A stretch of DNA of 64,000 bases from Plasmodiophora brassicae (taxonomy: Eukaryota; Endomyxa: Phytomyxea; Phytomyxea; Plasmodiophorida), in NCBI GenBank assembly GCA_036867785.1, contig CP145410.1:1860001-1924000 (forward strand), given 5' to 3'. Under the pieces are notes generated by a model. That model worked only from the letters and a program-made list of their open reading frames with translations, was not told the DNA's origin and searched no databases. The translations under genes were made by a program, and so were the position numbers. Shown here piece by piece: positions 10,004-19,246 of this stretch. Positions within the stretch are counted from its first letter, which is position 1; each line of letters opens with the position of its first letter.

Positions 10004-11122
10004 GAACGGCGGCAATTGGTCGCTGGCAGCCGAAATGCCATACTCAAGACGCTCCTTATTGAATACAGGATGGCGAAGCAGATCTTCTGCAGTAGGACGC
10101 TCCGAATGCGACTCCTTTACCGTCAACCCGATAAACTCGCGGAGACGTGGGACCTCGTCGAACACGGATGAACCTGTGACACGCCGATGTAGGCGCCGGA
10201 GAAGACCAGGTAGCCAACGCGCCGTCTTCCCCAATGAATAGATGTCGCTCGAGTAGCCAATAAGACCACGATGTTTCTCAGGCGGAACAAAGCAGCATGT
10301 ATCAGCAATCTCCCTGTCCATATATATGTTTATACATCTATAGTCATCTACAAGGCATAATGACTACCTCTGCTCTGGTAGGTTCTCCAACCTCGTCATG
10401 CTCCAGGGATAAATCTTGCGGCAACTACCGAAATCAACGACCATCACGTTATCGTGGTCATCGTACAAAACTGAACACAATGCCGTCGAATTAGGTTTCA
10501 GAATTGCCCAATATGAAACAGTTTGCGTGCGATGGACGTACTGTTTCCAGGTTTAACGTCGCCATGAACGTATTTGGCCTCGTGTATGAGGTTGACAATC
10601 GTTGTAACTTTGTAGAGCAGTCGCATGACACGGTTCTCCCAGTCTTCAATGTTTGCACGCTCGAAAGAGTCTCCAATATAATGGAGAGGCTTGCCTAAAC
10701 GAACGTTGTTGGACAGCATCAAGAACAGGCGAGCAAAATATATGTCCCAGACGCAACCGACCTTCGAAGTACTGTTCGACCATGTACAAGCTATTGCCTG
10801 ATCTGATAAGATCAAACAACCGAGGCACCCCGCAATACGAACTGGTTTGGCTAAATGCCTGCAGGAAATCAACCTCCGGCTTGGACGACGATCCCGTCGG
10901 AAGCTTCACTTTCTTTACGGCGACTATGGTGCCGGGCTGTGTGGACGGAACAGCTCGGTGTACAGTACCGTGGCGACCCCAACCAACAAGTGCTTGCGTC
11001 CGGTAGCATTGTTTCCTGTTCTCAACTGCCCGAATCCTAGGAATGGCAGAGGTACCGATTGAGATCTGGGCCCAGAACAAGATCGCCAACCAGCTTTTGA
11101 TCATCAACGACATCGGTGACAC
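9896..11122 (-). CDS. Protein kinase with N-terminal signal peptide
   Basis: Exons 11122-10762, 10694-10542, 10470-10368 and 10313-9896 join in frame to 344 residues. A hydrophobic leader (SWLAILFWAQISIGTSA) precedes a complete kinase core: glycine loop GWGRHGTV, lysine in IVAVKK, catalytic loop YVHGDVKPGN (HGD where HRD is usual), VVDFGS, a PPE in place of APE, and GYSSDIYSLGKT (subdomain IX). The catalytic Asp, Asn and DFG Asp are all present, so it may be active. The leader implies entry into the secretory pathway, unusual for a kinase. The final residues, after HPVFNKERL, are encoded by the foldback repeat, so the native C-terminus was probably replaced. Divergent to the calmodulin-like gene. 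Confidence 0.8.
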
Positions 11123-11226
11123 TCCTCAACGTTTGAACTCTGACCGCGAGCTCGGCAAACGCGGCCGCAGATTTGCGGCTTGCGCTGTCGGCCAGCACCA
11201 GCACCCCAGGTAGGAGCGGAGTTTAG

Positions 11227-11278
11227 CTCTCACGCAGTGTGCAGAGTGGGACCTCACTCCGCGCACTGCGTGAGAGCC
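11227..11278. repeat. Inverted repeat in the divergent promoter region
   Basis: GCTCTCACGCAGTG-type arms of 17 bp face each other across about 18 bp, with one mismatch. It lies between the kinase start (minus) and the calmodulin-like start (plus). It could be a regulatory hairpin or a remnant of a small mobile element. Confidence 0.7.
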
Positions 11279-11369
11279 CCAACCCCAGTAAATGGGCATT
11301 GCATCATTCGAATGGCGGATCGTGTCGAGAGAGGTCACGCCGCGACACGCGATCACGTCCAGTCCCAGG

Positions 11370-12585
11370 ATGGCGGCGGATGATCGCCAGACGGTCGTAT
11401 TTGGGCCGTTCACCGATGCCGAGATCAAGGAGGCGTTCACGACGTTCGACCTGGACGCGAACTCCTTCATCAGTTCGTACGTCGAAGGTCGGGACGACGG
11501 CGATGACTGACACTGGACCAGGTGCCGCCGAGCTGCGTCATGTGTTCACATCCATGGGTGAAATGGTCACCGACGAGGAGGTCGACGAGATGATCAAAAT
11601 GTACGTTCCGTCGCCGGTTCGATATCGCTGGGCCCCGTTCTGACCCCTACGGGGCAGGTGTGACGACGACGGTACGCTGGCCCTGGGCCTTGCTGAACAG
11701 GGCTGACCACGCCGCAGGAGATGGGCAGATCGCCTATGAGGAGTTCACGCGCATGATCCTGGAGCACACGACGCGCCCAAAGATCCAGGCGGCGAAGATG
11801 CTGCGCCCGTCCGAGGTGGCCGGCAAGGACGACATCCCGACCGCAATGCCCGTTGCTGTCCCGATCAACGTCACCGACGAGGACGCCAGGAAACAGACCG
11901 GCAACGTCCCCGTGGTGGCCGCCGTCCGCGTCCAGACCGCCGCGTCCGCATTCGGTGCCCTCGTCAGCGACAAGGGCGACCTCCAGGAGCTCATCTCGAT
12001 TGTGTCGCAAGTGGTCGCCGAGTTCGACGTCCATGGCGAATCCCTGGGCGACCTGCAGCGCCGGTTCAACGGCGAACGCAAGCGGAAGTCTGGCGGCATG
12101 GAGTACGACGAGGTCTGTCATTTCCTCGGGAAGCCGCCCGGCGACGCCACTAGGAAGTTCTTCAACCTGTTCAGCTCGATGGAGGACGGGCGCGCCGACA
12201 TGCGCGAGATGATCGCGGCGATGGCGTCGATCAGCCATCGCGACACGACCGACAAGGTCCGGTTCGTCTTTGACCTGTACGACACGGACCACGACGGGCA
12301 CCTGCAACGCGACGAGCTGATGAGCCTACTGAAGGCGACGAGCTTCGGGAAGAATCCAGCGGACCTGGGCAAGAAGGCGGACGCGATCCTTGCGGAATGC
12401 GACGAGCAGGACTCGGAGGCGATCACCCTCGGTACGGTACACTGCGACGTGATCGTGTCGCTCGGCTAACCGGTGGGGGCGCAGAGCAACTCGGCAAGGT
12501 CGCCGCGGACCACCCGAAGCACGTGTTCCCCGTGTACCACATGATGGCGACCTTGAACAGCGGTGGCCCTTCGCCACAGCAGTAA
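11370..12585 (+). CDS. Calmodulin-like EF-hand protein with long C-terminal extension
   Basis: Exons 11370-11472, 11522-11600, 11701-12431 and 12485-12585 give 337 residues. The N-terminus follows calmodulin closely: EIKEAFTTFDLDANSFIS, AELRHVFTSMGEMVTDEEV, then GDGQIAYEEF; the splice at 11472/11522 was chosen because it restores this pattern. After roughly 80 residues comes a long region ending with another EF hand, FDLYDTDHDGHLQRDEL (acidic loop positions present). The first loop (DLDANSFIS) keeps some ligands; the second is altered (ADHAAGDGQI). Presumably a calcium sensor, partner unknown. A truncated copy of its 3' end lies at 7871-8100. Confidence 0.8.
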
Positions 12586-12743
12586 GGGAGGAGGGTGCAG
12601 GGGGCGATACAGCACGTACAGATACCGATCGACTGGGCACACCGTTACCACACAAGGAACGCGCCACACCCGTCAGAGTACCGCACTGGAGGGCGTGCCC
12701 ATAGTGCTATTGGGTCGCCTGTCGGAGGGTGCTCGCGAGGCTG

Positions 12744-13226
12744 ATGGGTCTGGTCTCGTGGGCGCGCCAGCAACACCCGGTCCTGCTGGGGGCCGCCAGG
12801 CAAGGACGCGTGATGCGGCAGGCGGTGGCGATCGTGGGCGACGTCGTGTCGCAGGTGGTGCCCAGCTGGTTCTCAATGGAGCGGATCGACCGACCAGTGT
12901 CGGGCCTGATCGTTGTCGCCGCCGGCCTCGTCGGCGTGCAGGGCAGAGCGACGACCCGCGCGGCGGTCCCGGTCAAGGCGAGCGTTGGCGAACCTGCGAC
13001 CCGGGTCGGCGTGGACCAGGCGGCCACCACCGCGCGCGACACGTCGCCGGAGCCGGAGGAGGACCAGGCCATCATCGACGCGTACCTGGCCGACCTGGTC
13101 CCGTTCGTCCGCGCGAAGGGCGCCATGCACGCCACGATCGAGCACATGCTGCTGAAGACGCGCCTGGCCCGGATGGGCGCGCCCGCGTTCAGCCACTGGC
13201 AGGCGCTGGCGCGCCTCCAGCAGTGA
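12744..13226 (+). CDS. Unknown protein, paralogue of 8249-8713
   Basis: About 160 residues from ATG 12744 (MGLVSWARQQ). The N-terminal third (QGRVMRQAVAIVGDVV, ERIDRPVSGL) and the C-terminal third (DAYLADLVPFVRAKGA, MLLKTRLARMG) are near-identical to the copy at 8249-8713, while the middle differs, as expected if only the ends are constrained or if the middle holds an unrecognised intron. Helical, leucine- and arginine-rich, no membrane segment. It starts about 160 bp after the calmodulin-like stop, on the same strand. Conservation of the pair is the only functional hint; no family recognised. Confidence 0.65.
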   Translation: MGLVSWARQQHPVLLGAARQGRVMRQAVAIVGDVVSQVVPSWFSMERIDRPVSGLIVVAAGLVGVQGRATTRAAVPVKASVGEPATRVGVDQAATTARDTSPEPEEDQAIIDAYLADLVPFVRAKGAMHATIEHMLLKTRLARMGAPAFSHWQALARLQQ

Positions 13227-13347
13227 CGACGCTGTGGCGAACCCTCGTCTGACAATACAGCCTGGCTTGCTGTTGTCGACGTCGAGGTCCCCCGGCCCTC
13301 CTGACAAATATCTGATCGGTCGATTCGGCGTCGTGGCGCGCCGACAC

Positions 13348-14844
13348 ATGGCGTTCCTCGTGCGCCTGGCGAAACGCCATGGCGCCGAGTCCCGGCGAAT
13401 GACGTTCGAGTTGTACGTCGCGTCCGTCGACGTGGCCGGCGCCGGCCCGATCGTCATCGAGTGGGTCCGCGGGTCGTCGGCCAAGGCGTCGACGGGGCCG
13501 ATCGAGCGGCCGGCGAACGGCGCCAGCGTCCCCGTCGGGCGCACGCTGGCGCTCAGGGCCACCATGTTCGCCGCGTCGTCGCTGGGCGCGTACCAGACGA
13601 AACCCAGCCGCGTGCTGATCCGCCAGCAGGCCGACGGCCGGACGATCGGCGAGGTCGCCCTGGACCTGTCGCAGTACGTCGCCGAGCACGACGATCAGGC
13701 GGCGCTGCTCACGCTGCCGCTCCAGAAGTGCAAGGACGCGGGCGCCCTGATCCGTTTCCAGATCGCAACGCGCGTCGCCGAGTAGGGTCCGCATGGTGTG
13801 AAGGCGCCCCTGGCTGACGTCGTGCGCAGGGACGAGGGAGGCAAATCGCAAACGGACGCCCCGTCGCTGACCGTCGCGTCCGACGCCGACCCGCTGTCGT
13901 CCCACGTCGAGCAGACGGAGGCAGCCGACACACCTGACGAGCACAAGGGCGGCGACGACGACGCACAGGCGGTCGCGTTGCTGGCGCTGCAGGTGGAGCG
14001 GCTGAGGAAGGAGGCGCAGGAGAGCGACGCCGACGCGCAGCGGCTTCGCGGCGAGGTGCAGCGGGCGACGCAGGCGCTGGCGACGACAGAGGAGGACAAC
14101 CTGCGCATGAAGCGCGAGCTGTTGCAGAGCGTGCACCGGCAGCGGGACGCGCGCGTCCACGACCAGCTCGCCGACGTGCGGGCCGACCGCGAACGCCTGC
14201 TGGCCGAGTGCGACGCCCTGCGCGCCGAACGCGCCGCCCTGCCCCGGCCGCTCGCCGACCTGCGCGCCTTCTTCGAGTCGCCGGCGCCGACGGCGACCTG
14301 CGACGTGGCCGACCTGTTCGCCAGGCACGACCTGGCCGGGCACGCGATCGTCGGCGACCTGCGCGCCATGGTCGACGGGCACAGGCGCGTGCAGGAGGCG
14401 TTGTACGACGCGCGCGCCACGATAACGAGGATGACGGCGCAGGAGGCGCAGATCGTGTCGACGTGGAGGTCGTTGGCGGGCAGGACCGTCGCCATCGACC
14501 TGGACGGCAACGTGCACGACGTCGACGCGGGCGCCGGCACGATCGGGGCGCACCTGGCCGCCGACCAGGACATCGCCAGGGCGAAGGCGTCGTTCGACGC
14601 GAGCCTGGCCGTGCTGCGCAACGAGGTCGCCGAGCTGCGGGCGGCGCTGGACGCCGAGAAGGCCAGGGCCCGCTATGCGGCGGGCGCGTCGAAGGATTCG
14701 TACCTGCTCGAGGAGCAGCTGCTCGAGGCGAAGGTCCAGCTGGCGAACGCGGTCGACGCGCTGAACTCGCTCGAGTACGAGCATCAGCAGGCGGTGGCGA
14801 CGACGTCCCGGGATCCATACTGGAGCGGCATCAACATATTGTAG
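13348..14844 (+). CDS. NT-C2 domain protein with long coiled coil
   Basis: Exons 13348-13781 and 13830-14844 (48-nt intron) join in frame to 482 residues; without splicing the frame would stop at 13785. Residues 1-145 look like an N-terminal C2 (NT-C2) domain of the EEIG1/EHBP1/SYNMRV1 type: FELYVASVDV, a VIEWVRG strand, then IGEVALDLSQYV. The rest is acidic then strongly heptad-like (ALQVERLRKEAQESDADAQR, RMKRELLQSVHRQRDARV, LEEQLLEAKVQLANAVDAL), a predicted coiled coil. Known members attach to membranes or the cytoskeleton, so a scaffold role is inferred. Start at 13348 because the upstream frame has no ATG. Confidence 0.75.
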
Positions 14845-14885
14845 TACAGGCCCGGTGGCCAGCTGATGACAGCAACGACACGCGG

Positions 14886-15360
14886 TCACGCGGACGGTCT
14901 GGAGAAGAACGAGCTGATGAAGGTCTGCGTTCGGCCAGGGCGTTTGTCCAGGTCGATCAGCGTCAGGTGCGACTCGACGCGCATCACCGACAGCTTGCAG
15001 ATCGACAACGACGGGTCGATTGCACCTGTGGGGACATCGTCAGCGGCGGAGGGTCACCGCGCGCCGCCCACCCGAACTGGACCAGACCGTCGAAAACATC
15101 GTCCTGGATGGACGTACTGCCGGCCGTGACGAGGAGATAGAGCCGCTTCCTGACCCGGTACTCTCGACACGAACGCCTACCCGCCAAGAACTGAATCGCC
15201 ATCCCCATGGGCAACACACGCAGCGCGCCTCGTACGCATGCATCGGCCTGAACCCGAACAACACCACGCCTTCATCGTCGTACGCCTGCGCCACCTGCTG
15301 CTGGTCGGCGTACAGCACGGCGCCAACGGGAACGGCGTGCTGCGGCATGTCATGAACCAT
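14886..15360 (-). CDS. Small unknown protein, three exons
   Basis: Exons 15360-15218, 15149-15058 and 15025-14886 join to 124 residues, with introns of 68 and 32 nt that have GT-AG ends and restore phase. The product starts MVHDMPQHAVPVGAVLYAD and includes EGVVLFGFRPMHAYEARC, RLYLLVTAGSTSIQDDVFDG and SICKLSVMRVESHLTLIDLD. Alternating hydrophobic strands suggest a compact beta-rich domain. No signal peptide or membrane segment, and no family recognised. It converges on the NT-C2 gene (42 bp apart) and is divergent from TIM44. The exact joins make a real gene likely despite the short length. Confidence 0.6.
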
Positions 15361-15511
15361 CGACACGGTCGTCGTCGTCGTCGCCGTCGACCATCGCCCC
15401 CGTTTCCTCGTCATCGATGGCAGACGGGGGCGTCGCCTTCGCCCGCAACTGCGGCGCCGCGACGGGCGGCGGACTCCGCGACTGCAGCCTCGCACCGTTT
15501 CCCTGAACGTC

Positions 15512-16705
15512 ATGCACGCCGTGCGACGTGCCGCGCGCCGCGCCGCGTCGACCAGCGCCGGCGGCAACAACAGCAGCAGCAGCAAGAAAGCGAAGAAGGC
15601 GGCGTGGAGCGCGAATGAAAAGATCGGCGCTGCCATCGACGCCATGCGACGGCAGGCGGCGCAGGCCGCCGAGTCGAACGCGACGCTGAAGGAGGCGGCG
15701 TCGACGGCGTCGACCGTGAAGTCGAAGGTCGCGTCGTGCTGGTCGTCCGTGATGGAGCGGGTCGCTCCGGCCCGGGACGCGGTCGCCAGCGCCACGAAAC
15801 CGGCGCGGGAGGCGATGCGCTTCGACCAGTGGTCACAAACGCTTCGCGAGCTGACCGGCGACCTGTTCGGGTCCGAGGCGAAGACGCGCCCGTACTCGCG
15901 ACGCGCCAAGATGGAGGCGATGGAGAAGCAGCGGGAACAGTCGGGCGACGTTGAGGCACCTGCTGCCGGTCCCGTGTCCGATTCGCGGGAGGTGGTCCTG
16001 GTGCGGACCCGTCAGGGCGAATGGGCCGACAAGTGGGACACGTTCAAGCGGCGCGTCGAGGGCACCGACCTGTACAGGTCGGTGGCGAACTCGACGCTGG
16101 CCAAGTCGGTGGGGGACGCGCACGCCCAGTTCCAGGACCGGGTCGAGGACCTGCGCGACATGTACGACACGACGCAGAACCCGGTGATCAGCACGCTGAG
16201 GGACGGCGCCGACGAGCTGCTGGGCGAGACGGACTCGGGCGCCGCCCTGGCCGCCATCCGGCGCCTGGACCCCGACTTCTCCCTGATCGCGTTCATGGAG
16301 GAGATGGAGCACTACATGGTGCCGCGCGTTGTCAAGGCGTACCTGAAAGGCGACCTGGACACGTTGCAGCTGGCCTGCGCTGGCGACGCCATGGCGTTCA
16401 TGAACGCGTCGATGCGCCAGCGGATGGCGCAAGGCGTCTACTTTGACGAACGCATCTTGGACGTGTCGCACATCACGTTCCACGACGCCAAGCTCGTCGA
16501 GGGCAACGACGCCGTCCTCGTCGTCACGTTCATGTGCCAGCATGTACACTGCATCCGCTCGGCGGACGGCACCATCGTCGAAGGGTCGGAACACGACATC
16601 CGCTCGACGTACTACTCCTGGGCCGTCGTCCGCGACATGGACAACGACGAGTTCAACTGGAGGATCCTGGACATATCCATAACGGGCATCCGCGCCCTGA
16701 TCTAA
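15512..16705 (+). CDS. TIM44: Mitochondrial import inner membrane translocase subunit TIM44
   Basis: Intronless, 397 residues. The N-terminus is basic and acid-free (MHAVRRAARRAASTS), a typical matrix-targeting sequence. A helical middle region is followed by the TIM44-like domain from about residue 235: ETDSGAALAAIRRLDPDFSL, PRVVKAYLKGDLDTLQLAC, ILDVSHITFHDAKLVEG and a conserved C-terminal beta sheet ending WRILDISITGI. In known eukaryotes TIM44 tethers mtHsp70 to the TIM23 channel on the matrix face of the inner membrane and so drives preprotein import. Length is normal for the family. The start chosen is the first ATG, giving the targeting peptide. Confidence 0.92.
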   Translation: MHAVRRAARRAASTSAGGNNSSSSKKAKKAAWSANEKIGAAIDAMRRQAAQAAESNATLKEAASTASTVKSKVASCWSSVMERVAPARDAVASATKPAREAMRFDQWSQTLRELTGDLFGSEAKTRPYSRRAKMEAMEKQREQSGDVEAPAAGPVSDSREVVLVRTRQGEWADKWDTFKRRVEGTDLYRSVANSTLAKSVGDAHAQFQDRVEDLRDMYDTTQNPVISTLRDGADELLGETDSGAALAAIRRLDPDFSLIAFMEEMEHYMVPRVVKAYLKGDLDTLQLACAGDAMAFMNASMRQRMAQGVYFDERILDVSHITFHDAKLVEGNDAVLVVTFMCQHVHCIRSADGTIVEGSEHDIRSTYYSWAVVRDMDNDEFNWRILDISITGIRALI

Positions 16706-16969
16706 ACACGTTCCGGTGCCGTTAATCACAATACATGCGACAGTAGCAGGGGGCATGCGGCGCGAGCTCGACCGCATGATTAGCATGGGAGGTTGCCGTT
16801 TGCATCTGGGCGGACGCCGTCTCTGCTCTGCGTCGGGCAACGGTATGGACAAATGTCGCGATCAACAAGAAATTCCGCTCAGTTTATGAGGGCCATGAAT
16901 CGGCAATGTATGGTGATGATCGGGGCTGGATGGGGTCCCGTGCCCCAGGACGTGGTGGTGGCGTCGTGT
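16706..16969. other. Intergenic region between convergent genes
   Basis: Shared 3' region of TIM44 (plus) and the J-domain gene (minus). No supported gene or repeat. Confidence 0.6.
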
Positions 16970-18178
16970 TCAATGAGCCAAGGTTCGCCGCAGAGGTTCA
17001 CGAGCGTTTCGGTTGGCTCGGCGAGCGCCGGCCCGAAACAGTCGACGGTACCAGGAGCCCCATACGCTCGCCTGTCTTGCGGCATTCGCCATAGCACCAT
17101 CGGCCAGTTCCTTGAATTTCTTGAAGACGTCTGCGTCTACGTCCGTCAGCCGCGCAGGCCCACCAGCCGCTTGCTTATCGGGATGGTACCGTAGAAGCAC
17201 TTGGCGCCGATACGTTTTGACCTCTGCGACCGTGGACAGCGCAGTCAGCTTCGGCGTGTCCCGGTTCCTCGGTTCGAAGAGGTTCAGGAACCGGTACTCC
17301 TCGTTCCGATCTGTCAGCTTTGCGAGCCACTTATTGACGGCGTCCTTGTTCTTCTTGGCAACCTCGGCCAGATCCTGCAGCGACGTCGCGACGTCGCATT
17401 CCTTCACGTCGATCAACTCACGAACCAATTTGATGGAGTGCTCGTACAGGTCTCGCTTGGTTTGTGAGGTTTGTGACAAAGCCAGCAAACAGTAGGACCC
17501 TTGCAAATGTGCTTTGCAGGACATCAGTGCCTCAAGCGAGGGGTCATTGGTCAGTTCGGGAGTGCAGCCGAACTTGTTCAGCAACACATGGGTCCGACCC
17601 TGATTCTTGAGAGCATCTATCCAACCCTCGTGGTACGACGCCGGGAAGGAGTCGATGATGTCGGCGAGTTTGTCGACGCTGTCCGCATGCTCGAACGCTG
17701 AATATAGTTTCTCGAATGCCATCGACTTCGGCAGCACGAGCTGACGTAGAAAGTAGGCCGCCGAAGTGGAGGAGAGTCCCGCCAGCAGTCCCACTAGCCG
17801 AGATCGCGTCTTAGTCTTCACCCGATTGTACAGAAGGTAGCCACCAGCCCGAATCGCTGCCGACGATAACACGCCTGCCTTGGATCCCGACTGCATAGTA
17901 TGCCTAACGCAATCCCAAACAACACGTGGATGGAGAGGGTAGCCTTTCAGGTACAGCATTAAGAGGCTGTACGCCATTCGTGACCCGCGATCGGAGAGAG
18001 CACCGTCTGTGAACCAGAACGCGAGAGCAAGCAGGGACGGGCGACCTGCGGGAGGCACGGCGGTCGTCATCTTCAACGCGGAGCTGCCCCTCTCCAGCGG
18101 GCGCTCTCCCAACACGCCGACGCTGACAGAAGCGACAGCAACGACGGCGAACAGACATGCAAACCGGGACGAAACCAT
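16970..18178 (-). CDS. Secreted or ER protein with C-terminal J domain
   Basis: 402 residues from the ATG at 18178, intronless. A clear signal peptide (SRFACLFAVVAVASVSVGVLG) is followed by a helical region without recognised domain, one moderately hydrophobic stretch (RLVGLLAGLSSTSAAYFL), and at about residues 325-380 a DnaJ-type J domain: TVAEVKTYRRQVLLRYHPDK with the diagnostic HPD, then FKKFKELADGAMANA. J domains stimulate Hsp70 ATPase, so an ER-lumen Hsp70 (BiP) partner is a reasonable inference, as is export. A C-terminal rather than N-terminal J domain is less common. An upstream in-frame ATG at 18235 would bury the leader, so 18178 is preferred. Confidence 0.75.
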   Translation of the reverse strand: MVSSRFACLFAVVAVASVSVGVLGERPLERGSSALKMTTAVPPAGRPSLLALAFWFTDGALSDRGSRMAYSLLMLYLKGYPLHPRVVWDCVRHTMQSGSKAGVLSSAAIRAGGYLLYNRVKTKTRSRLVGLLAGLSSTSAAYFLRQLVLPKSMAFEKLYSAFEHADSVDKLADIIDSFPASYHEGWIDALKNQGRTHVLLNKFGCTPELTNDPSLEALMSCKAHLQGSYCLLALSQTSQTKRDLYEHSIKLVRELIDVKECDVATSLQDLAEVAKKNKDAVNKWLAKLTDRNEEYRFLNLFEPRNRDTPKLTALSTVAEVKTYRRQVLLRYHPDKQAAGGPARLTDVDADVFKKFKELADGAMANAARQASVWGSWYRRLFRAGARRANRNAREPLRRTLAH

Positions 18179-18273
18179 GCTGCGACCGCTTGATCGATAA
18201 CGCTCCAGTTCGGGAATGACACCGACGTACGACATCCAATAATGGCCCTGTCATAACTCCGAGGTCAACTTTT

Positions 18274-18703
18274 ATGACGTCATGACGTCATAAAGGCGTC
18301 ATAGGCGTCATAAGGCGTCATAGGCGTCATAAGGCGTCATAGGCGTCATAAGGCGACATAGGCGTCATAGGCGTCATAGGCGTCATAAGGCGTCATAAGG
18401 CGTCACAGGCGTCATAAGGCGTCATAAGGCGTCATAGGCGTCATAGGCGTCATAAGGCGTCATAAGGCGTCATAAGGCGTCATAAGGCGTCATAGGCGTC
18501 ATAAGGCGTCATAGGCGTCATAAGGCGTCATAGGCGTCATAAGGCGACATAGGCGTCATAGGCGTCATAGGCGTCATAAGGCGTCATAAGGCGTCATAGG
18601 CGTCATAAGGCGTCATAAGGCGTCATAGGCGTCATAGGCGTCATAAGGCGTCATAAGGCGTCATAGGCGTCATAAGGCGTCATAGGCGTCATAAGGCGTC
18701 ATA
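18274..18703. repeat. Minisatellite of 9- and 10-bp units
   Basis: About 430 bp of near-perfect units GGCGTCATA and AGGCGTCATA. A GGCGACATA variant at about 18353 and 18544, with the same order of short and long units around it, shows a higher-order period of about 191 bp. It starts with overlapping TGACGTCA palindromes (18276-18289). It lies upstream of the J-domain gene and upstream of the membrane protein gene at 19247. Confidence 0.95.
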
Positions 18704-19246
18704 ACCACAAAACATATATGGCAAAGAAGACATGTTGCTGTATTTCTTGACAAAGAAGGTAGTACATCAATCATTTGTCATCTTGCTCACTGTCCAAATT
18801 TGGTAGAGCAACATCTGCCGACGTCACCGTCACTGGCGCCGTGTGTCCCTGCGAATCAGTGCAATGCGGCGTAAACAGGCGCGCCTGCAGGTGTCGTTAA
18901 TTCATTCCATCTCGGACTGCAGGTTTGACGTTAGACTGCTGGGGTTGCCTCAGATGGCAGCTGGTATCGTCTCAGGCGGGCGTTATCGTTTCAGATTGCC
19001 GTCCATCACAGGCTTGTACGGGATATCGTCTCTCAGTACGTCTCGCCTGCCGCCGTCAAGCGATTACTGGCCCGATCAAATGCGAACAAGTTCGCGCCTG
19101 CTCTGCAAACGTCGACCTACGTACCTACGTTTGTCGGGAGCATGGTACAGATCTCTTGAGCCCGCGCAGCAGGTGACCTTCGCGTCATCGCTTAGTCCTG
19201 CCCAGTACAGTACGCAAGGTCGACCCGTAATAGCACAGAATCAGGT
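18704..19246. other. Upstream region of the membrane-protein gene
   Basis: AT-richer just after the minisatellite (18710-18810), then ordinary composition. A 135-codon frame (18843-19250) has no protein-like features and overlaps the next start; I do not support a gene here. Confidence 0.5.

Noticed and set aside
13189-14889. 566-codon minus-strand frame opposite the NT-C2/coiled-coil gene
   Set aside because: Arginine/proline-rich text with no protein pattern; a GC-driven shadow of the plus-strand gene, which splices to a recognisable domain.
15833-16852. 339-codon minus-strand frame opposite TIM44
   Set aside because: Shadow frame caused by GC bias.
18274-18703. Short regular repeats that could be mistaken for a CRISPR array
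   Set aside because: No spacers between units, and the DNA is eukaryotic. It is a minisatellite.
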